Below are positions 16,210 through 24,405 of a stretch of 58,406 nt of DNA, piece after piece. This stretch comes from Pseudonocardia kujensis (lineage in GTDB: Bacteria > Actinomycetota > Actinomycetes > Mycobacteriales > Pseudonocardiaceae): NCBI RefSeq assembly GCF_021283305.1, contig NZ_JAJSOK010000047.1, positions 1 to 58,406 on the forward strand. The letters run 5' to 3'. The notes beneath the pieces are model-generated. The model saw only the letters and a list, made by a program, of their open reading frames with translations. It was not told where the DNA came from and did no database searches. Made by a program: the position numbers and the translations under genes. Each line of letters opens with the position of its first letter. Position 1 is the first letter of the stretch.

Positions 16210-18017
16210 CCGACGTGACCGCCACCGAACCCCGCAGCGCCCCGACCGAGGCCACCGGCCTCACCGAGATGGCGTGGGACCCGATCACCCGCATCGTCGG
16301 CAGCCTCGGGATCTACACGAAGATCGACTTCTCGCAGAAGCGGGTGGCCGAGTGCCACTCCACGTCGTCGATCTTCCGCGGCTACTCGATCTTCATGAAG
16401 GGCAAGGACCCGCGCGACGCCCACTTCATCACCAGCCGGATCTGCGGCATCTGCGGCGACAACCACGCGACCTGCTCGGTCTACAACCAGAACATGGCCT
16501 ACGGGGTGCGCCCGCCGCACCTCGGCGAGTGGATCATCAACCTCGGTGAGGCCGCCGAGTACATGTTCGACCACAACATCTTCCAGGAGAACCTGGTCGG
16601 GGTGGACTACTGCGAGAAGATGATCGCGGAGACCAACCCCGGCGTGCTCGAGCAGGCGAACCGTACCGAGGCGCCGCACGCCGCCGACCACGGCTACCGC
16701 ACGGTCGGCGACATCATGCGGGCGCTCAACCCGTTCACCGGCGAGTTCTACCGCGAGGCGCTGCAGGTCAGCCGGTACACCCGCGAGATGTTCTGCCTCA
16801 TGGAGGGCAGGCACGTGCACCCGTCGACGCTCTACCCCGGCGGCGTCGGCACGCACGCGACGATCCAGCTGTTCACCGACTACTACTCCCGCCTCATGCG
16901 GTACGTGGAGTTCATGAAGAAGGTCGTCCCGATGCACGACGACCTGTTCGACTTCGTGTACGAGGCCCTCCCCGGCTACGAGGAGGTCGGCCGGCGCCGG
17001 GTGATGCTGGGCTGCTGGGGCTCGCTCAACGACCCGGAGCACTGCGACTTCGACTACCGGCACATGACCGACTGGGGCCGGAGGATGTTCGTGACGCCCG
17101 GCGTCGTCGTCGACGGGCAGCTGGTCACGAACGACCTGGTGGAGATCAACCTCGGCATCCGGATCCTGCTGGGGCACAGCTTCTACCGGGACTGGGAGGA
17201 CCAGGAGACCTTCGTGACGCACGATCCGCTGGGCAACCCGGTGGACCGGCGGCACCCGTGGAACCAGCACACGATCCCGGCACCGCAGAAGCGCGACTTC
17301 GACGACAAGTACTCCTGGACGATGTCGCCGCGCTGGTTCGACGGCACCGACCACCTGCCGCTCGACACCGGGGGCGGTCCGCTGGCCCGGCTCTGGGCGA
17401 CCGCGCTGTCCGGACTGGTCGACTGCGGCTTCGTCAAGGCGACCGGGGACAGCGTGCAGATCGACCTGCCGCGGACGGCGCTCAAGCCCGGGGTGAGCTT
17501 CGAGTGGAAGCCCCCGATGGACAAGCAGGGCAGGCCGCTGTCCAACGCGATCGAGCGCAACCGCGCCCGTACCTACTTCCAGGCCTACTCCGCCGCCGTC
17601 GCGCTGCACTTCGTGGAGCAGGCGCTGGCCGAGGTCCGCGCCGGCAACACGAAGACCTGGGAGAAGTTCACGGTCCCGGAGGACGCGAACAGCTGCGGGT
17701 TCACCGAGGCGGTCCGCGGCGTGCTCAGCCACCACATGGTCATCCGCGGCGGGAAGATCGCGAACTACCACCCCTACCCGCCGACGCCGTGGAACGGCAG
17801 CGTCCGCGACACCTACGGCACCCCCGGCCCGTACGAGGACGCCGTGCAGAACACGCCGATCTTCGAGGAGAACGGGCGGGAGAACTTCAAGGGCATCGAC
17901 ATCATGCGCGCGGTCCGCAGCTTCGACCCGTGCCTGCCCTGCGGCGTGCACATGTACCTCGGCGACGGGAAGGAACTGCACAAGACGCACTCCCCCGGCT
18001 CGTTGAACGTCCTGTAG
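16206..18017 (+). CDS. hhyL: Group 1h [NiFe]-hydrogenase large subunit (precursor)
   Basis: A 603-residue catalytic subunit that binds the Ni-Fe(CN)2CO centre and splits H2. The N-terminal Ni ligands are C80 and C83 in RICGICGDNHATCS; the C-terminal pair is C576 and C579 in DPCLPCGVH. A 21-residue extension follows H582, which is the expected cut site of the maturation protease encoded at 21147. Group 1h enzymes scavenge atmospheric H2 to feed the respiratory chain during starvation (family knowledge). The GTG start overlaps the small-subunit stop by 4 bases. Confidence 0.96.
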   Translation: MTDVTATEPRSAPTEATGLTEMAWDPITRIVGSLGIYTKIDFSQKRVAECHSTSSIFRGYSIFMKGKDPRDAHFITSRICGICGDNHATCSVYNQNMAYGVRPPHLGEWIINLGEAAEYMFDHNIFQENLVGVDYCEKMIAETNPGVLEQANRTEAPHAADHGYRTVGDIMRALNPFTGEFYREALQVSRYTREMFCLMEGRHVHPSTLYPGGVGTHATIQLFTDYYSRLMRYVEFMKKVVPMHDDLFDFVYEALPGYEEVGRRRVMLGCWGSLNDPEHCDFDYRHMTDWGRRMFVTPGVVVDGQLVTNDLVEINLGIRILLGHSFYRDWEDQETFVTHDPLGNPVDRRHPWNQHTIPAPQKRDFDDKYSWTMSPRWFDGTDHLPLDTGGGPLARLWATALSGLVDCGFVKATGDSVQIDLPRTALKPGVSFEWKPPMDKQGRPLSNAIERNRARTYFQAYSAAVALHFVEQALAEVRAGNTKTWEKFTVPEDANSCGFTEAVRGVLSHHMVIRGGKIANYHPYPPTPWNGSVRDTYGTPGPYEDAVQNTPIFEENGRENFKGIDIMRAVRSFDPCLPCGVHMYLGDGKELHKTHSPGSLNVL

Positions 18018-18028
18018 GGACGGCGGAG

Positions 18029-18532
18029 ATGGGCGACTGGGACCCGGCGCGGGTCGCCGAGCGGCTGGAGGAGGTGCTCGACCGGCTCGACCCGCGTACC
18101 CGCCCGGCCGGCGAGGAGCTCGTCCGGCTGCTCATGCAGTTCTACGGGGCCGGGCTGGAACAGGTCGTCACGGTCGCGCGCGCCGCGGGCGGCGACGCGC
18201 TGGTCCACCGGCTGGCGGCGGACCCCCTGGTGGGCGGCCTGCTCGCGCTGCACGACCTGCATCCCGTGGAACTGCGGGTGCGGGTGCAGCAGGCGATGGC
18301 CGTCGCGACGCGCAAGCTCGGCTCCCACGGCGGCGACGTCGAACTGCTCGGCATCGACCCGGATGGCACCGTCCGGGTCGCGGTGCCGGCGAACGGCTGC
18401 AGCACCGGGACGATGCGCGAGATCGTCACCGACGAGGTCGCGGCCGCGGCGCCGGACACGGCCGGGGTCGCGTTCGTCGAACGCGATCCCGGCCCGGCCC
18501 TCCTGCAGATCGGGGTCCGCCGTGGTCCGTAG
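18029..18532 (+). CDS. NifU-like hydrogenase-associated protein
   Basis: A 167-residue protein whose C-terminal half (from about residue 85) follows the NifU C-terminal scaffold pattern (SHGGDVELLGIDPDGTVRVAV). The usual C-x-x-C cluster motif is reduced to one cysteine (NGCSTGTM). The N-terminal half is helical. Proteins of this type are regularly found right after hhyL and are presumed to help Fe-S cluster supply for the small subunit, but loss of the second Cys questions a simple scaffold role. The ATG lies 11 bases after the hhyL stop, with GGCGGAG in front. Confidence 0.8.
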   Translation: MGDWDPARVAERLEEVLDRLDPRTRPAGEELVRLLMQFYGAGLEQVVTVARAAGGDALVHRLAADPLVGGLLALHDLHPVELRVRVQQAMAVATRKLGSHGGDVELLGIDPDGTVRVAVPANGCSTGTMREIVTDEVAAAAPDTAGVAFVERDPGPALLQIGVRRGP

Positions 18533-18553
18533 GGGCAGTGCGGGTGAGCTGCG

Positions 18554-19159
18554 GTGACGGGGCTGCGGCGGTTCCTCTCCATGCCGCCGGCCGAGGCGGC
18601 GGTGGAGCGCTGCGAGCTGTGCGCCACCCCGGTGCCGGAGGAGCACCCGCACCTGGTGCACGTGGCCGAGCGCCGCCTGTTGTGCGCGTGCGGGCCCTGC
18701 GCCTTCCTGTTCGACGCCCCCGGCGCGGGCGGGTACGCGCGGGTACCGGACCGCTACCTCACCGACCCCGGCGCCGCGCCCTCCGGGCCGGAGTGGGACG
18801 CCCTGCAGATCCCCGTCGGGATCGCGTTCTTCCTGCGCAACTCGGTGCGGGAGGCCGTCGTCGCCTGCTACCCCAGCCCGGCAGGGGCGACCGAGAGCGA
18901 GCTGACGCTCGACGCGTGGGCGGGCGGCCCGGGCGCGAGCCCCTTGGCCGCCGAGCTGCGCCCGGACGTCGAGGCGCTGCTGGTGCGCCGCGAGCCCACC
19001 GCCTGCCTGCTGGTCCCGATCGACGCCTGCTACCGGCTCGTCGGTCTGGTCCGGCTGCACTGGCGCGGCTTCGACGGCGGACCGGAGGCGCGCGAGGCGA
19101 TCGACGCGTTCTTCGCCGAGCTCCACACGCGGGCCCGGCCGATCGGGAGCAGGGTCTGA
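18554..19159 (+). CDS. DUF5947 protein of the group 1h hydrogenase cluster
   Basis: A 201-residue soluble protein. Residues 20-23 (CELC) and the segment LLCACGPCAF form a likely zinc- or Fe-S-binding knuckle. The rest is a mixed alpha/beta domain with WDALQIPVGIAFFLRNS and DACYRLVGLVRLHWRGF. It belongs to a family restricted to actinobacterial hydrogenase clusters (DUF5947), whose role is unknown; with its Cys cluster it could assist cluster assembly or electron transfer. It starts at GTG 18554, with a weak site GAGCTG upstream. Confidence 0.78.
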   Translation: MTGLRRFLSMPPAEAAVERCELCATPVPEEHPHLVHVAERRLLCACGPCAFLFDAPGAGGYARVPDRYLTDPGAAPSGPEWDALQIPVGIAFFLRNSVREAVVACYPSPAGATESELTLDAWAGGPGASPLAAELRPDVEALLVRREPTACLLVPIDACYRLVGLVRLHWRGFDGGPEAREAIDAFFAELHTRARPIGSRV

Positions 19160-19160
19160 C

Positions 19161-19790
19161 GTGCTCCGCTTCGCCTGCACCGGATCCCGGCCCGAACCCC
19201 ACGCGGCCGGGCCCGCGCTGCGCCTCGACCTCCGGGTCGACGACGGCACCGGCCGCCGGGTGCACACCGTCGCGCTGCGGGTGCAGATCCGGATCGACCC
19301 GCGGCCCCGCCGCTACACGTCCGGGGAGACCGCGCGGCTCACCGACCTCTTCGGCGAACCCGACCGCTGGGGAGACACGCTCACCCCACTCCAGCTCGCC
19401 ACGGTCCCGGTGCTCACGCCGGCGTTCACGGGGAGCGTCACCGTGCCCGTCACGGTCCCGCTGACCTACGACCTCGACGTCGCCGCCGCGCGGTACCTCC
19501 ACGGTCTGGACGTCGGCGAGATCCCGCTGCTCCTCCTGTTCTCCGGCACGCTCTTCTACGCCGGCGACACCGGCGTGCAGGTCGGCCCGGTGCCCTGGCA
19601 GGAGGAGGCGCACCACCGGCTCCCGGTCGCGGTCTGGCGCGCGGCGATGGACGAGCACTTCCCCGGCGCCGGCTGGGTGCGGCTGCGTCGCGGCACCCTC
19701 GACCGGCTGGCCGCCTTCCGCTCGGCGAACACCCTCCCCACCTGGGACGACGCCGTCGAGCGGTTGCTGAAGGAGGCCGACCGTGGCTGA
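19161..19790 (+). CDS. DUF6084 protein of the group 1h hydrogenase cluster
   Basis: A 209-residue, mostly beta protein. Its N-terminal part (LRLDLRVDDGTGRRVHTVALRVQIR in outline) is followed by the conserved-looking TFxGSVTVPVTVPLTYDLD region and a C-terminal helix. It matches the DUF6084 family that accompanies group 1h hydrogenases. Function is unknown. The GTG at 19161 follows the upstream stop by one base, and its end overlaps the next gene by 8 bases, so it is deep inside the operon. Confidence 0.78.
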   Translation: MLRFACTGSRPEPHAAGPALRLDLRVDDGTGRRVHTVALRVQIRIDPRPRRYTSGETARLTDLFGEPDRWGDTLTPLQLATVPVLTPAFTGSVTVPVTVPLTYDLDVAAARYLHGLDVGEIPLLLLFSGTLFYAGDTGVQVGPVPWQEEAHHRLPVAVWRAAMDEHFPGAGWVRLRRGTLDRLAAFRSANTLPTWDDAVERLLKEADRG

Positions 19791-21150
19791 GGCCGACGCG
19801 CACGACGTCCTCTTCGCCGACGCGGCCGCCGTCGCCGACGCCGTGCTGTTCGAGGGCTACCTGCTCTACCCCTACCGCGCCTCCGCGCAGAAGAACCGGA
19901 TCCGGTGGCAGTGGGGCGTGCTCGTGCCGCAGGGGTTCGGCACCGACTCCGGCGAGACCTCCACCAGCCGGACCGAGTGCGTGGTCGAGACCCGCGGCCC
20001 CGATCCCGTGCTCCACCTCCGGCTGCGTTTCCTGCAGCGGGAGCGGCGCACGGTGCACGGCCCCGACGGCATGCAGGTCGGTGTCGTCGAGGTGGGCGGC
20101 CTGCGGCACGTCCCCTTCGAGGAGGGCGTTCCGAGGCACGTCGACGCGACACTCCCCCTGGTCGCCGGCGCCGGGCCGCTGGAGGTACCGGTGCAGGTGG
20201 CGGGCGCCGAGTCGGTCGAGACGCTGCACCACCCCGACGGCACCGCCGCCGGAGGGGTGGTCAGGGTCCGGGAGCCGCTCGACGCGGAGATCCGCGTACG
20301 GGTGGACGAGCCGCCCGGGCCGTACCCGGTGCTGCGCCTGTGCATCGAGGTCCGCAACCAGGCGTGGCCCCCGCCCGGCGCCGCCCGGGACGAGGCGCTG
20401 GGCCGCGCGCTGATCGGGACCCACCTGCTGCTCGCCGTCGAACGGGCCGCCTTCCTCTCCCCGACCGACCCGCCGGAGTGGGCCGCGCCGTACGTCGCGG
20501 AGTGCCGCAGCGCGCACGCCTGGCCGGCGCTGGCCGGCCCCGAGGGGCGCTCCGACCTGCTGCTCTCCGCGCCGATCATCCTCGCCGACCACGCGAGGAT
20601 CGCCCCGGAGAGCACCGTCGACCTCTTCGACGGCACGGAGAACGACGAGCTGCTCACCCTGCGCACGATGACCCTCACCGACGCCGAGAAGGCCGAGGCC
20701 CGCGCGACCGACCCGCGGGCCGCCGCGCTGCTCGACGCGGTCGACGCGCTGCCGCCGGAGTACCTGGAACGGTTGCACGGCGCGATCCGGTCCCCGGTCC
20801 CGACGCTGCACACCCCCACCGGGAGCGACGGTCCAGACGTCGTGCCGGAGCGCCTCCCGTGGTGGGACCCGGCCGCCGAGGCCGAGGTCGATCCGGAGCA
20901 CGACACCGCCCTGGTCGGGGGCGTGCCGGTGGCGAGGGGCAGCGCGGTGGTCCTGCACCCGCGGGCCGGCGCCGACGCGCAGGACGCCTTCCTCGCCGGG
21001 CTGCGCGCGACCGTCCAGGCCGTGGTCCACGACGTCGACGGAGCCGTCCACGTGGCCGTCTCGGTCGACGGCGACCCGGCCGCGGAGCTGCAGCGCGCGC
21101 ACGGCCGCTTCCGGTACTTCCGGCCCGACGAGCTGGAGGTCGTGCCGTGA
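19783..21150 (+). CDS. Conserved hydrogenase-cluster protein of unknown function (455 residues)
   Basis: A large soluble protein. The N-terminal block FEGYLLYPYRASAQKNRIRW, with QWGVLVPQGFG just after it, is characteristic of a protein always seen between DUF6084 and the protease in group 1h loci, as I remember those loci. The middle is predicted beta-rich. The C-terminus has a short helical lysine/glutamate-poor region and ends in FRYFRPDELEVVP. No catalytic motif, Cys cluster or membrane segment is visible. It starts inside the DUF6084 gene and its stop overlaps the protease GTG, indicating strict co-expression. Confidence 0.75.
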   Translation: MAEADAHDVLFADAAAVADAVLFEGYLLYPYRASAQKNRIRWQWGVLVPQGFGTDSGETSTSRTECVVETRGPDPVLHLRLRFLQRERRTVHGPDGMQVGVVEVGGLRHVPFEEGVPRHVDATLPLVAGAGPLEVPVQVAGAESVETLHHPDGTAAGGVVRVREPLDAEIRVRVDEPPGPYPVLRLCIEVRNQAWPPPGAARDEALGRALIGTHLLLAVERAAFLSPTDPPEWAAPYVAECRSAHAWPALAGPEGRSDLLLSAPIILADHARIAPESTVDLFDGTENDELLTLRTMTLTDAEKAEARATDPRAAALLDAVDALPPEYLERLHGAIRSPVPTLHTPTGSDGPDVVPERLPWWDPAAEAEVDPEHDTALVGGVPVARGSAVVLHPRAGADAQDAFLAGLRATVQAVVHDVDGAVHVAVSVDGDPAAELQRAHGRFRYFRPDELEVVP

Positions 21151-21659
21151 CGGTGCTGGTCGCGGGCGTCGGCAACGTCCTCCGGTCCGACGACGGCTTC
21201 GGCGTCGAGGTCGCCCGCCGGCTCGTGGCGCGCGGCGGGCTGCCGGCCGGGGTCGAGGTGCTCGACGTCGGCATCCGCGGGGTGCACCTCGCCTACCGGC
21301 TGCTCGACGGGTGCGCGGGCCTGCTGCTCGTCGACGTGGTCCACCGCGACGGCCCGCCCGGCACGCTCTACCAGCTGGAGCACACGCTCGCCGACCCCCA
21401 GCCGGAAGCCCGGCCGGAGGGCATCGCCCTCGACGGGCACGACATGAGCCCCGACCGCGTGCTGGGGCTGGTCCGCGACCTGGCCGCGGCGACGGGCGTC
21501 GCCGATCCCGTGGGCCGGGTCCTGGTGCTCGGCTGCGAGCCGGCCGACCTCGGCGACGGGATCGGGCTCTCGCCCCCGGTCGCCGCGGCCGTCGAGCCCG
21601 CGCTCGCCGCCGTCGACGACCTGCTCACCCTGCTGGTCCCGGAGGGAGTCGCCCGATGA
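21147..21659 (+). CDS. [NiFe]-hydrogenase maturation protease
   Basis: A 170-residue HupD/HyaD-family endopeptidase. It has the Ni-sensing N-terminus VLVAGVGNVLRSDDGFGVEVARRL, with the metal-binding acidic residue in the DDGFG loop. A second ligand lies in the LLLVDVVHRDG segment, and the His in DGHDMSP is the third. It removes the 21-residue tail of HhyL after Ni insertion. GTG start and ATG of the next gene overlap the flanking stops, so it is translated in step with its neighbours. Confidence 0.92.
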   Translation: MTVLVAGVGNVLRSDDGFGVEVARRLVARGGLPAGVEVLDVGIRGVHLAYRLLDGCAGLLLVDVVHRDGPPGTLYQLEHTLADPQPEARPEGIALDGHDMSPDRVLGLVRDLAAATGVADPVGRVLVLGCEPADLGDGIGLSPPVAAAVEPALAAVDDLLTLLVPEGVAR

Positions 21660-21766
21660 AGGTCGTGCTGGTGGCCCTGCTCGCCGCCGTCGCCGGAGCC
21701 GCCGCCGTGCTCACGGTCCGGTCCCGCGACGAGATCGCCCGCTACCGCAAGCTCAGCCGGATGTAG
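21656..21766 (+). CDS. 36-residue DUF6893-like microprotein in the hydrogenase operon
   Basis: The peptide MKVVLVALLAAVAGAAAVLT is followed by a charged tail (VRSRDEIARYRKLSRM). One transmembrane helix (residues 3-20) with a basic cytosolic end is clear. The ATG overlaps the protease stop (ATGA), and hypC follows after 22 bases. Small proteins of this shape recur at this position in actinobacterial hydrogenase loci (DUF6893). It could tether the hydrogenase or its maturation complex to the membrane, but this is inference. It is below the size limit of most gene callers. Confidence 0.75.
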   Translation: MKVVLVALLAAVAGAAAVLTVRSRDEIARYRKLSRM

Positions 21767-21788
21767 GACGGGGAACGGAGTTCGGACG

Positions 21789-22076
21789 ATGTGCCTGGGG
21801 ATCCCCGGTGAGGTGGTCGCGCTCCTGGAGGAGCACTCCGACCTCGCCATGGTCAGCGTCGAGGGGGTGCAGCGGGCCGTGAACATCGGGCTGCTGCGCG
21901 AGGAGAGCGACGGCCCGCTGGACCTCGTGCCCGGCGACTGGGTGCTCATCCACGTCGGCTTCGCCCTGTCGAAGATCGACGAGCAGGAGGCGAAGGCCTC
22001 GCTGGAGTGGCTGACGGGCGTCGGCGACGCCTACACCGACGAACTCGACGCGCTGGCCGCGTCGGACATCACCTAG
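21789..22076 (+). CDS. hypC: Hydrogenase assembly chaperone HypC
   Basis: A 95-residue HypC/HupF protein. The mature N-terminus MCLGIPGEVV carries the essential C2, which together with HypD carries the Fe(CN)2CO unit to the large subunit. The body VQRAVNIGLLREE and the GDWVLIHVGFALSKIDEQEA segment are canonical. GGGAACGGAG lies upstream. It is the first of five closely packed hyp genes on this strand. Confidence 0.97.
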   Translation: MCLGIPGEVVALLEEHSDLAMVSVEGVQRAVNIGLLREESDGPLDLVPGDWVLIHVGFALSKIDEQEAKASLEWLTGVGDAYTDELDALAASDIT

Positions 22077-22088
22077 CGGAGCGCAGCG

Positions 22089-23216
22089 ATGAAGTACGTC
22101 GACGAGTACCGCGACGCGGACACCGCCCGCGCCCTGTCCACCGCCATCGCCGCGCTCTGCGAGCCGGGCCGCCGCTACTCCTTCATGGAGATCTGCGGCG
22201 GCCACACCCACACCATCTACAAGCACGGGCTCGAGGACCACCTGCCGGAGGCGATCTCGCTGGTCCACGGGCCGGGCTGCCCGGTCTGCGTGATCCCGAT
22301 GGGCCGGGTCGACGACGCGATCGCGCTGGCCGAGCACGAGGACGTCATCCTCACGTCGTTCGGGGACATGCTGCGCGTCCCCGGCGGGCGCGGGTCCTTC
22401 CTCGACGCCAAGGCCGCCGGCGCGGACATCCGGATGGTCTACTCGCCGCTCGACTCGCTGAAGATCGCCCGGCAGAACCCGGACAAGCGCGTGGTGTTCT
22501 TCGCGATCGGGTTCGAGACCACCACCCCGTCGACGGCGATGACGATCCTGCGCGCCGAGGCCGAGGGGCTCGGGAACTTCTCGGTGTTCTGCAACCACGT
22601 GCGGGTGTGCCCGGCGATCACCGCCATCCTGGAGTCGCCCGACCTGAACCTCGACGGCTTCATCGGCCCCGGCCACGTGTCCACGGTGATCGGCTGCGCG
22701 CCCTACGAGTACGTGCCGCGGGACTACGGCAAGCCGCTGGTCACGTCGGGGTTCGAGCCGCTGGACATCCTCGACTCGATCCACCGGCTGCTGCGGCAGT
22801 TCGCCGAGGGCCGCTGCGAGGTCGAGAACGAGTACGGCCGGGTGGTGCCGTGGGCGGGCAACCCGCGGGCCCTCGCCGTGATCGACAAGGTCATGGAGGT
22901 CCGCGAGACCTTCGAGTGGCGCGGGCTGGGCTGGATCCCCGAGTCGGCGATGCGGCTGCGCGAGGAGTACGCCGCGTTCGACGCCGAGCGGATCTTCGCG
23001 GTGCCGGGCGTGCGGGTCGCAGACCCGTCGGCCTGCCAGTGCGGCGAGGTGCTGCGCGGACTGATCAAGCCGTGGGAGTGCAAGGTCTTCGGCACCGCCT
23101 GCACCCCGGAGACGCCGATCGGGACCTGCATGGTCTCCAGCGAGGGCGCCTGCGCGGCGTACTACAACTTCGGCCGGTTCAGCCGGGCGCGCGTCAAGGA
23201 GGCGACGCTGCGGTGA
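22089..23216 (+). CDS. hypD: Hydrogenase maturation protein HypD
   Basis: A 375-residue Fe-S protein that assembles the Fe(CN)2CO moiety with HypC. Visible motifs are MEICGGHTHTIYKHG near the N-terminus, HGPGCPVCVIPMG, FFAIGFETTTPSTA and GFIGPGHVSTVIG. The C-terminal cysteine set that binds the [4Fe-4S] cluster is also present (ACQCGEVLRG and later GTACTPETPIGTCMVS). The stop overlaps the hypE GTG by 4 bases. Confidence 0.97.
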   Translation: MKYVDEYRDADTARALSTAIAALCEPGRRYSFMEICGGHTHTIYKHGLEDHLPEAISLVHGPGCPVCVIPMGRVDDAIALAEHEDVILTSFGDMLRVPGGRGSFLDAKAAGADIRMVYSPLDSLKIARQNPDKRVVFFAIGFETTTPSTAMTILRAEAEGLGNFSVFCNHVRVCPAITAILESPDLNLDGFIGPGHVSTVIGCAPYEYVPRDYGKPLVTSGFEPLDILDSIHRLLRQFAEGRCEVENEYGRVVPWAGNPRALAVIDKVMEVRETFEWRGLGWIPESAMRLREEYAAFDAERIFAVPGVRVADPSACQCGEVLRGLIKPWECKVFGTACTPETPIGTCMVSSEGACAAYYNFGRFSRARVKEATLR

Positions 23217-24400
23217 ACGACCCTGCTGTGAGCGACCCTGCTGTGCAGGACCCTGCGGTGAAGGACAGGGAGACCAGGGCGGGCTGGGCCGAGGAGGCGG
23301 TGCGGTCCGCCCGGCCGCACGGACACGGCGTGACCGAGGAGCAGGTGCTCGAGCGGATCGCCCGCGCGCGGGCCCGGGCGCCACGGATCCGCGACGAGCG
23401 GATCACCCTCGCGCACGGGGCCGGCGGCAAGGCCACCCACACGCTGATCGAGGCGGTGTTCCTGGAGGCCTTCCGCAACCCGCTGCTCGAACCGCTCGAC
23501 GACGGCGCCGCCCTGTCCACCCCCGCCGGCCGGCTGGCCTTCACCACGGACTCGTTCGTGGTGTCGCCCCTGTTCTTCCCGGGCGGCGACATCGGGGACC
23601 TCGCCGTGAACGGCACGGTCAACGACCTCGCGATGTGCGGGGCGCGGCCGATGCACCTGTCGGCCGGGTTCATCCTCGAGGAGGGCTTCCCGGTCGCCGA
23701 CCTGCGCCGGATCACCGCGTCGATGTCCGCGGCCGCCGAGGCCGCCGGCGTCACGATCGTCACCGGGGACACCAAGGTCGTGCAGCGGGGCAAGGCCGAC
23801 GGCTGCTACGTGACGACGGCGGGCGTCGGGCTGCTGGAGCGCGACGTCGCCCTGTCCGCCGCGAACGCCCGGCCCGGCGACGTCGTGCTGGTCTCCGGCC
23901 CCGTCGGCGACCACGGGATCACGGTCATGCTGGCCCGCGGCGAGCTCGACATCTCCGCGGACCTGGTGTCGGACACCGCGCCCCTGCACGGTATCGCCGC
24001 GGCCCTGCTCGACGTGGCCGGCGACGGCGTCCGGCTGCTGCGCGACGCGACCCGCGGCGGGGTCGCGACCATCTGCAACGAGGTGGCGACCAGCTCGTCG
24101 GTGGCGGTGGTGCTGGAGGAACGGGCGATCCCGGTCCGTCCGGTGGTCACCGGGGCCGCCGAGCTGCTCGGCATCGACCCGCTGTACGTCGCGTGCGAGG
24201 GCCGGTTCGTCGCCGTCGTCGCGCCCGATCGGGCCGACGCCGCGCTGGCCGCGCTGAGGTCACATCCGCTCGGGGAGGGCGCGGCCCGGATCGGCACGGT
24301 CGGCGACGACCCGCCCGGGCTGGTGTTGCTGCGCACCGGGTTCGGCGGCACGCGGATCGTCGACCTGCTGGTGGGCGACCCGCTGCCCCGGATCTGCTGA
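23213..24400 (+). CDS. hypE: Hydrogenase maturation protein HypE, with repeat-bearing N-terminal extension
   Basis: A 395-residue enzyme that dehydrates a C-terminal thiocarboxamide to thiocyanate for cyanide ligand synthesis. The core starts near residue 60 (ITLAHGAGGKATHTLIEAVF) and includes DDGAALSTP, GDIGDLAVNGTVNDLAMCGA and the terminal PRIC, whose Cys carries the carbamoyl group. The N-terminus is longer than usual, by about 45 residues, and opens with three DPAV repeats. GTG 23213 overlaps the hypD stop, which supports this start, but translation could also begin downstream. Confidence 0.95.
   Translation: MNDPAVSDPAVQDPAVKDRETRAGWAEEAVRSARPHGHGVTEEQVLERIARARARAPRIRDERITLAHGAGGKATHTLIEAVFLEAFRNPLLEPLDDGAALSTPAGRLAFTTDSFVVSPLFFPGGDIGDLAVNGTVNDLAMCGARPMHLSAGFILEEGFPVADLRRITASMSAAAEAAGVTIVTGDTKVVQRGKADGCYVTTAGVGLLERDVALSAANARPGDVVLVSGPVGDHGITVMLARGELDISADLVSDTAPLHGIAAALLDVAGDGVRLLRDATRGGVATICNEVATSSSVAVVLEERAIPVRPVVTGAAELLGIDPLYVACEGRFVAVVAPDRADAALAALRSHPLGEGAARIGTVGDDPPGLVLLRTGFGGTRIVDLLVGDPLPRIC
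23219..23263 (+). repeat. Three 15-bp tandem repeats in the 5' end of hypE
   Basis: Three consecutive units GACCCTGCTGTGAGC, GACCCTGCTGTGCAG and GACCCTGCGGTGAAG encode DPAV-S, DPAV-Q and DPAV-K. Each contains an in-frame GTG, so the unit number could also alter start choice. Confidence 0.85.
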
Positions 24401-24405
24401 CGGGC

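Noticed and set aside
23219..23263. DPAV repeats considered as a CRISPR-like or intergenic repeat array
   Set aside because: Only three 15-bp units without spacers, in frame with hypE.
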